A stretch of DNA of 17,484 bases. Origin: an uncultured Collinsella sp. Its GTDB lineage: Bacteria > Actinomycetota > Coriobacteriia > Coriobacteriales > Coriobacteriaceae. Below are positions 12,977 through 17,484 of the stretch, piece after piece; positions within the stretch are counted from its first letter, which is position 1; every line of letters begins with the position of its first letter. Below the pieces are notes generated by a model. It searched no databases and was not told the DNA's origin. It was given only the letters and a program-made list of their open reading frames with translations. A program made the translations under genes and the position numbers. Location of the stretch: positions 1 through 17,484 of the forward strand of contig CAAENI010000083.1 in the NCBI GenBank assembly GCA_900757285.1, written 5' to 3'.

Positions 12977-13785
12977 CGAGTATGTGGAGCAAATCCACAA
13001 GTTCGCACAGGTATGGGGCTGACGAGTCGGCCCTCGTCGTCCTCGCATGCTTGATTCTGACGCTCGACATCGTAGGAGCAGATGGTCACGAGGTCTTGCA
13101 TACCGGTGGAAACAATAGGTGCATCCACGCCCGGGGTCAAGCCCTGCAACAAAACATCAGCAGCAGAAAGCAAAATTTCCGGACGCATGGAGCCCTCGTT
13201 GTCAGCATGGGTGTCGAGCATGAGCACCAAATGGTCCGGACGCTCCCCCGCCGTGAGCTCATAGCCCACGAGCGTGTGATCCAAATCCAAGCGCTTGCTC
13301 TTTTTGCCGCGCGCGTAGTCGATGCCATGGTCCGCGCGCAGCGTGTCGATCGCACGACGCACCTCGTCGGTGCTTACGGGCGCCTCGGGATCCAAGTGCA
13401 GGTCGATGCGATACGACAGACGCGTGAGTTGCGCCGTCAACGCCGGCGTGCGCACGTCGATATACGCCGCCTCGATGGGCGCCAGATCGGCCGGAGACGC
13501 CGCAGCCAGGCGCCCAAACGCCTCGTCGAGCGCCACGAACTCGGTCATAAACAGGTCATACCACTCGCAGATCGACGACGTACCCACCGGTAGCGCCGAA
13601 GAGAAGCCCACTCGCATGTGCGGAGAGAAGCCCTGCGTGACGGCATAGGGAAGTCCCGCACGGCGCACGATGCGCTCAATGGTATGGATTACTTCGAGAT
13701 GGCCCAGGTACTTAAGGCGATCGCGCTTGCCATAGCGAACACGAAGTCTAAAGAGCGTGGGGTTGTCGGTCAGGCGCTCACTCAT
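12973..13785 (-). CDS. TIGR03936 radical SAM-linked protein (DUF2344)
   Basis: Partner protein of unknown biochemical function that is encoded next to, or fused to, TIGR03960 radical SAM proteins. The N terminus FRLRVRYGKRDRLKYLGHLEV and the segment PYAVTQGFSPHMRVGFSSALPVG (about residues 46-68) are typical of DUF2344. The 270 residues are slightly longer than a lone domain. The C-terminal roughly 40 residues, after the DLVTICSYDVERQ block, look poorly conserved. The ATG at 13785 overlaps the stop of the radical SAM gene (ATGA), so the two are made together. Its own stop codon lies inside the -35 box of the rplU promoter. In many Clostridia a ribonuclease G gene follows this pair before rplU; it is absent here. 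Confidence 0.9.
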   Translation of the reverse strand: MSERLTDNPTLFRLRVRYGKRDRLKYLGHLEVIHTIERIVRRAGLPYAVTQGFSPHMRVGFSSALPVGTSSICEWYDLFMTEFVALDEAFGRLAAASPADLAPIEAAYIDVRTPALTAQLTRLSYRIDLHLDPEAPVSTDEVRRAIDTLRADHGIDYARGKKSKRLDLDHTLVGYELTAGERPDHLVLMLDTHADNEGSMRPEILLSAADVLLQGLTPGVDAPIVSTGMQDLVTICSYDVERQNQACEDDEGRLVSPIPVRTCGFAPHTR

Positions 13786-15659
13786 GCGCGATCACCCATC
13801 AATACATTCTTGGCGTGGAGCGTGGGGCAGATTCCGCAGCCGGTGCACGACGTGCGAGTGCAGTCGGGAGTCGTGACACCCTCGAGCGAGCGACGGTACT
13901 CGCGCTCGAGGAAGCCGCGCGTGCAGCCGGGGCTCACATGCTCCCACGGCAGACGCCAGTCCAACTCATAGGGCAGGTGCACAAGCTCATTGAGGTCGAT
14001 GCCGTTTTTGGCAGCAGCCTCCTTCCAGTTATCGAGCGAGAAATGCTCTACCCAGGCGTCAAAGCGAGACCCCAAGCGCCAAGCATCGATGATGACGGGC
14101 GTCATGTCACGCCCGGCGCGGGACAGCGCGGCCTCGATGAGCGAGGTCTCGGCATCGTGGTAATGCACGCGGACGGCACGGTTGCGAACGCTCGTGATGA
14201 GCAGCTTCTGGCGACGCTTGACGTCGTCGTAGTCGAGCTGCGGGCACCACTGGAACGGCGTGGCAGCCTTGGGAATAAAGACCGAAACCGAGATCGACAC
14301 CGAGATCGAGCCGCGACGAGCCTTGGGCACCACGGAACGACCGAGCTCCAGCACGTGATCGGCCAGATTGGCGATGGCCACGATGTCCTCGTCGCGCTCG
14401 CCGGGAAGGCCCATCATAAAGTAGAGCTTCATGCGGTTCCAGCCGGCCTCGAAGGCCGCCTTGGCCGCACGGTCCAGGTCCTCCTCGGTCACGTTCTTGT
14501 TAATGATGTCGCGCATGCGCTGGCTGCCGGCCTCGGGCGCGAACGTCAGGCCGCCCTTCTTTTCGCCGGCGACCGACTCGGCCATATCCACGCCAAACGA
14601 ATCCAGGCGCTGCGACGGAATAGACACGCGAATACCCGTATCCTCCAGGCGACGGTTGAGCCTGCCGAGCACGTCGCGAATGCAGGAGTGGTCGGTCGTG
14701 GAGAGCGAGGTCAGCGACACCTCGTCATAGCCGGTCTTTTCCAGACCCTGAATCACCGACGAGACGATCTGGTCGGCCGAACGCTCACGCACCGGGCGAT
14801 ACGTCATGCCGGCCTGGCAAAAACGACAGCCGCGAGCGCAGCCGCGCAGAATCTCGATAGACAGGCGGTCGTGAACCAGCTGCGCATAGGGCACGCACGA
14901 CTGCGACAGCGGATTCGTGGCGCCGAAATCCTCGACGACGCGTTTGTAGACCACGGTCGGCGCATCCTTGCCCTCGCGAGGCACGGTGTAGCCATGCGGC
15001 GAGCAGGGTTCGTCGTGACGAACCTCATAGAGCGACGGCACGTAGTTGCCGGCAATGAATGCAAGCTGCTCAACAATCTGCGCGCGCGGGACTCCTTCGT
15101 CGCGCAGGCGGCGATGCAGCTGGCAGGTCTCGAGCAGCGATTCCTCGCCCTCGCCGATGAGGATGGCATCGAAGAAGGCCGCGTACGGCTCAGGGTTGTA
15201 CACCGAGGGACCGCCGGCGATGATGATGGGGTCGTCTTCGCCTCGGTCGGCCGCTAACAGCGGAATGCCAGCGAGATCGAGTGCCTCGAGGAAGTTCGTC
15301 ACCGCCATCTCGTGCGGCACATGCAGACCGACGATATCAAACGAAGCGACCGGCGCTGCACCTTCGAGCGACAGCAGCGGAATGCCCGCCTCGCGCATGG
15401 CGTCACCCATATCGGGCCACGGCACATAGCCGCGCTCGCAGGAGATGCCCTCGGCCTGGTTAAGAATGTTGTAGAGGATGGCGATACCCTGGTTGGGCAG
15501 ACCAACCTCGTACACATCCGGGTAGATCAAGCAGCAACGGTAGTCGGCATCGGCCTTGGAAAGCGTGCCCCACTCGTGATCGATATAGCGACTCGGCTTT
15601 TCGACCTTGGCGAGCAGCGGCTCAATTAAATGAAAACAGTCTTGATACGGAACGCGCAA
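13782..15659 (-). CDS. TIGR03960 B12-binding-like radical SAM protein
   Basis: Radical S-adenosylmethionine enzyme of the TIGR03960 family; the substrate is not known. The N-terminal roughly 200 residues resemble a B12-binding-type Rossmann domain (CCLIYPDVYEVGLPNQGI near 42-59, FDIVGLHVPHEM, IIIAGGPSVYNPEP). The radical SAM core has the Fe-S motif C274-x3-C278-x2-C281 in RGCARGCRFCQAG, followed by SLTSLSTTDHS and FAPEAGSQRMR. The C terminus has a second cysteine group, C600-x4-C605-x2-C608-x2-C611, a possible auxiliary cluster or zinc site. The 625-residue length is normal. The start is a TTG at 15659 with AGGGG 7 nt upstream, 10 nt after the preceding gene. It is coupled to the DUF2344 gene and sits between cell-wall and ribosomal genes. 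Confidence 0.92.
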   Translation of the reverse strand: MRVPYQDCFHLIEPLLAKVEKPSRYIDHEWGTLSKADADYRCCLIYPDVYEVGLPNQGIAILYNILNQAEGISCERGYVPWPDMGDAMREAGIPLLSLEGAAPVASFDIVGLHVPHEMAVTNFLEALDLAGIPLLAADRGEDDPIIIAGGPSVYNPEPYAAFFDAILIGEGEESLLETCQLHRRLRDEGVPRAQIVEQLAFIAGNYVPSLYEVRHDEPCSPHGYTVPREGKDAPTVVYKRVVEDFGATNPLSQSCVPYAQLVHDRLSIEILRGCARGCRFCQAGMTYRPVRERSADQIVSSVIQGLEKTGYDEVSLTSLSTTDHSCIRDVLGRLNRRLEDTGIRVSIPSQRLDSFGVDMAESVAGEKKGGLTFAPEAGSQRMRDIINKNVTEEDLDRAAKAAFEAGWNRMKLYFMMGLPGERDEDIVAIANLADHVLELGRSVVPKARRGSISVSISVSVFIPKAATPFQWCPQLDYDDVKRRQKLLITSVRNRAVRVHYHDAETSLIEAALSRAGRDMTPVIIDAWRLGSRFDAWVEHFSLDNWKEAAAKNGIDLNELVHLPYELDWRLPWEHVSPGCTRGFLEREYRRSLEGVTTPDCTRTSCTGCGICPTLHAKNVLMGDRA

Positions 15660-15669
15660 CGGAAAACCC

Positions 15670-16599
15670 CTAAGCAGCGAGATCGGATGCGTCTTGGTAG
15701 GACGCCATAGGACGGGTAGCGCCCGCGACCGTGGTCACCAGATCGCGAACGCGGGAGAACGTGGCAGTGACCACCTCGTTGGCACGGCTGTAGTCGACAT
15801 CGCGCTCGTAGAGCGAAACGAGCGCACGGCCCATGCCATAGGTGCCCGCGGCAGCAGTGAGCGCCTTGACGGCAAACCCAATATGCGGCGTCTGCTTGAC
15901 GAGCGCACGGGTGACCGCGCGGATCACAAGACCGCCGGCAAGCACGCCCGCGACCTCGTAGCCGCGCTCAGGCTTAATGCCGCGTCCAAAGACGGCAGCG
16001 AGCTCAAAGAGCATGCCCACCTGAGCCAGCGCCATAACGGGATAATCGGCGCCCGGCAAAAACACCAGCGCACCGGTCGCCATATTGGTGAGCGCGCACG
16101 AGGTGATGATACGATTGGCCGCCGCGATGCGCATAAAGGCAAAGTTCGCCGCAAAAGCCGTTTCCTTTTCGGTGCGATCGAGAATCCAGCGGGCAAGCGT
16201 CTCGAGCAGATACGTCTTATCGGTTGCCGCTACCACGCCGAGCATAGGCGTGGACTCCTCGATAAACGGCACCTCCACAGCAGACTCGGCAAGCACGCAC
16301 ACGGGGGCGCCGGCGATCACGAGCTCCTGCACGGCACTCTCCAAGCGGTCGGAGCCGCACGAGAGCACCAGCACCACATCGGTATCGGTCTTTGGAGCAA
16401 TTCGCTCCTCCCCCAGACGCTCGACGCGCACAATGCCCGAGGTCGTCTGCGGCACAAAGGCGTCACGCACCGTCTCGGCCAGAAAGCGCGAGGCGGACGA
16501 ATCCAAATAGACCGAGACGCGCACCGGCGTATCGGAATCCTTCTTAACGGACGCGCCCATCTTAAAAGCGCGGGTCAGCTTATCTACGGGAATTTTCAT
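15670..16599 (-). CDS. DUF697-like protein, unknown function
   Basis: Not a named gene. The 309-residue protein has two parts. Residues about 150-268 resemble the DUF697 (YcjF-type) membrane-associated domain: GADYPVMALAQVGMLFELAAVFG, a VAGVLAGGLVIRAVTRAL helix, and TAAAGTYGMGRALVSLYE. Residues about 25-140 look like an alternating strand-helix fold (VSVYLDSS, VVLVLSCGS, APVCVLAES). DUF697 proteins are often GTPases, but no P-loop, DxxG or NKxD motif is visible, so this part may be a degenerate G domain. The ATG at 16599 has GGAGGGG at 6-nt spacing. It sits 18 nt after the rodA-like gene and 10 nt before the radical SAM gene, and is probably in the same transcript. A membrane role near the cell-wall machinery is only a guess. 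Confidence 0.8.
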   Translation of the reverse strand: MKIPVDKLTRAFKMGASVKKDSDTPVRVSVYLDSSASRFLAETVRDAFVPQTTSGIVRVERLGEERIAPKTDTDVVLVLSCGSDRLESAVQELVIAGAPVCVLAESAVEVPFIEESTPMLGVVAATDKTYLLETLARWILDRTEKETAFAANFAFMRIAAANRIITSCALTNMATGALVFLPGADYPVMALAQVGMLFELAAVFGRGIKPERGYEVAGVLAGGLVIRAVTRALVKQTPHIGFAVKALTAAAGTYGMGRALVSLYERDVDYSRANEVVTATFSRVRDLVTTVAGATRPMASYQDASDLAA

Positions 16600-16617
16600 A
16601 GCAAACCCCTCCAGCGG

Positions 16618-17484
16618 TTACGCGGCGCCCGAACGATGCCGCCATATGGATTGTACGATACCCACCGTCAGCAGCTGAATCATCATCGAAGACGAACCGA
16701 AACTAATAAACGGTAGCGGAATACCGGTAATCGGCATCATGCCGATGCACATGCCGATGTTTTCGAAGGTCTGGAACGCCCACATGCCAACGATGCCCAC
16801 ACACGATAGGCGCAAGAACAGCGACTCACACTTAAAGGCGACGCGAATCGTCGAAAAGATCAGCAGCACGTAGAGGCACAGGAGCAAAAAGGAACCGCAA
16901 AAGCCAAAGGTCTCGGATAGGAAGGCGAAGACAAAGTCGGTGTGGAACTCAGGAAGAAAGCCGCCGGCCGACTGCGTCGCATGGCCCAAACCCTTACCAA
17001 AGAAGCCGCCCGAGCCAACGGCGATAAGCGACTGCTGCAGGTTGTAGGCATCGTCCGAATCGGCATTATCGGGGTCGATAAAGACCGTCAGACGGTTCAT
17101 CTGATACTGCTTGATGAGCACATCGTGGCCGAGCAACGAATCAAAGACCGAATCGAGCGCCAGGACGAGGGCCACCAGGCCCACGAGCAGGGCCAGGGTC
17201 GACAGCACCCATTCGCGGCGTGCACCGCTCATACAAATGACGATGGCGCCCGAAACCAGCACGACCAGGCCCGAGCCCAGATCGCCCATGGCAACGACGG
17301 CCAAAAACGGAATGGACAGCATGCCGCAGAGCTTGACGTAGTCGCGAACGGTATCGATGCGACCGTTATACTGCGAGCCAAGCGTGGCGATAAAGAAGAT
17401 GGTGATGAGCTTGGCAAGCTCGACCGGCTGGAATGTCAAGCCGATACCGGGAATCTTGATCCAGCCCGTCATGCCCAGACCGCC
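16618..17484 (-). CDS. rodA: SEDS family peptidoglycan glycosyltransferase, RodA-like (5' part missing)
   Basis: Integral membrane polymerase of the SEDS family, which makes glycan strands from lipid II together with a class B PBP. RodA acts in elongation. The frame is open to the window edge and continues beyond it. The 288 visible residues start inside the conserved block that reads WIKIPGIGLTFQPVELAKL. They include several membrane segments, the SLIAVGSGGFFGKGLG loop, LPEFHTDFVFAFLSE (whose Asp is the expected catalytic residue), and the C-terminal ITGIPLPFISFGSSS. The FGSSS form departs from the usual YGGSS. RodA rather than FtsW is inferred from position upstream of the rplU-rpmA-obgE region, where elongation genes often lie, and from the QQSLIAVGSGG loop. 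The stop is 18 nt before the DUF697-like gene. Confidence 0.88.
   Translation of the reverse strand, partial: GGLGMTGWIKIPGIGLTFQPVELAKLITIFFIATLGSQYNGRIDTVRDYVKLCGMLSIPFLAVVAMGDLGSGLVVLVSGAIVICMSGARREWVLSTLALLVGLVALVLALDSVFDSLLGHDVLIKQYQMNRLTVFIDPDNADSDDAYNLQQSLIAVGSGGFFGKGLGHATQSAGGFLPEFHTDFVFAFLSETFGFCGSFLLLCLYVLLIFSTIRVAFKCESLFLRLSCVGIVGMWAFQTFENIGMCIGMMPITGIPLPFISFGSSSMMIQLLTVGIVQSIWRHRSGAA

Noticed and set aside
13815..15257. Plus-strand open frame of 480 codons opposite the radical SAM gene
   Set aside because: Same reasoning: an antisense shadow rich in Arg, His and Ala, with no domain recognised.

Overview
The window is GC-rich bacterial chromosome, almost entirely core housekeeping genes on the minus strand with short gaps and overlapping starts and stops. 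Several features point to a Gram-positive-type bacterium of the Actinomycetota, most likely the class Coriobacteriia and possibly near Collinsella. These are the GC content, frequent GTG and TTG starts, alanine/glutamate-rich tails on ribosomal proteins, two-subunit GlyQ/GlyS, a DUF299-type PPDK regulator, and Firmicutes-like order (rodA ... radical SAM pair, rplU, rpmA, obgE, nadD, yqeK, rsfS). The taxonomic placement is inference from gene content and style; no marker gene was compared.

Layout from right to left, the direction of most transcription. First is the 3' part of a SEDS glycosyltransferase (rodA-like, cut by the window edge), then a DUF697-like membrane protein and a translationally coupled radical SAM pair (TIGR03960 and TIGR03936/DUF2344). 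A strong-looking promoter whose -35 box contains the stop codon of the DUF2344 gene then starts rplU-rpmA. An intrinsic terminator or attenuator separates rpmA from obgE-nadD-yqeK-rsfS. A REP-like repeat and an intrinsic terminator follow rsfS. Next is a stand-alone Y1/HUH REP-associated transposase (RAYT) bracketed by inverted copies of that repeat. The only convincing plus-strand gene, dinB (DNA polymerase IV), converges on the RAYT. Divergent from dinB is the operon rpsP - KH protein - rimM - trmD - lepB, followed by glyQ-glyS and a pyruvate,phosphate dikinase regulatory protein. A third, solo copy of the repeat lies after that last gene at the left edge.

The core genes serve translation and ribosome assembly (S16, L21, L27, RimM, TrmD, KH protein, ObgE, RsfS, GlyRS), NAD synthesis (NadD, with YqeK), protein export (LepB) and cell-wall elongation (RodA). 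The main accessory element is the RAYT with its repeats: three copies share a 29-bp hairpin-forming core. They show one compensatory base-pair change and have the same orientation relative to the gene they follow. This is the best candidate in the window for a little-described system. The radical SAM pair and the DUF697-like protein are the core genes of least certain function.

Several very long plus-strand open frames lie opposite glyQ/glyS, obgE and the radical SAM gene. They look like codon-bias artefacts and are not annotated. No tRNA, rRNA, CRISPR array or integrase was seen.
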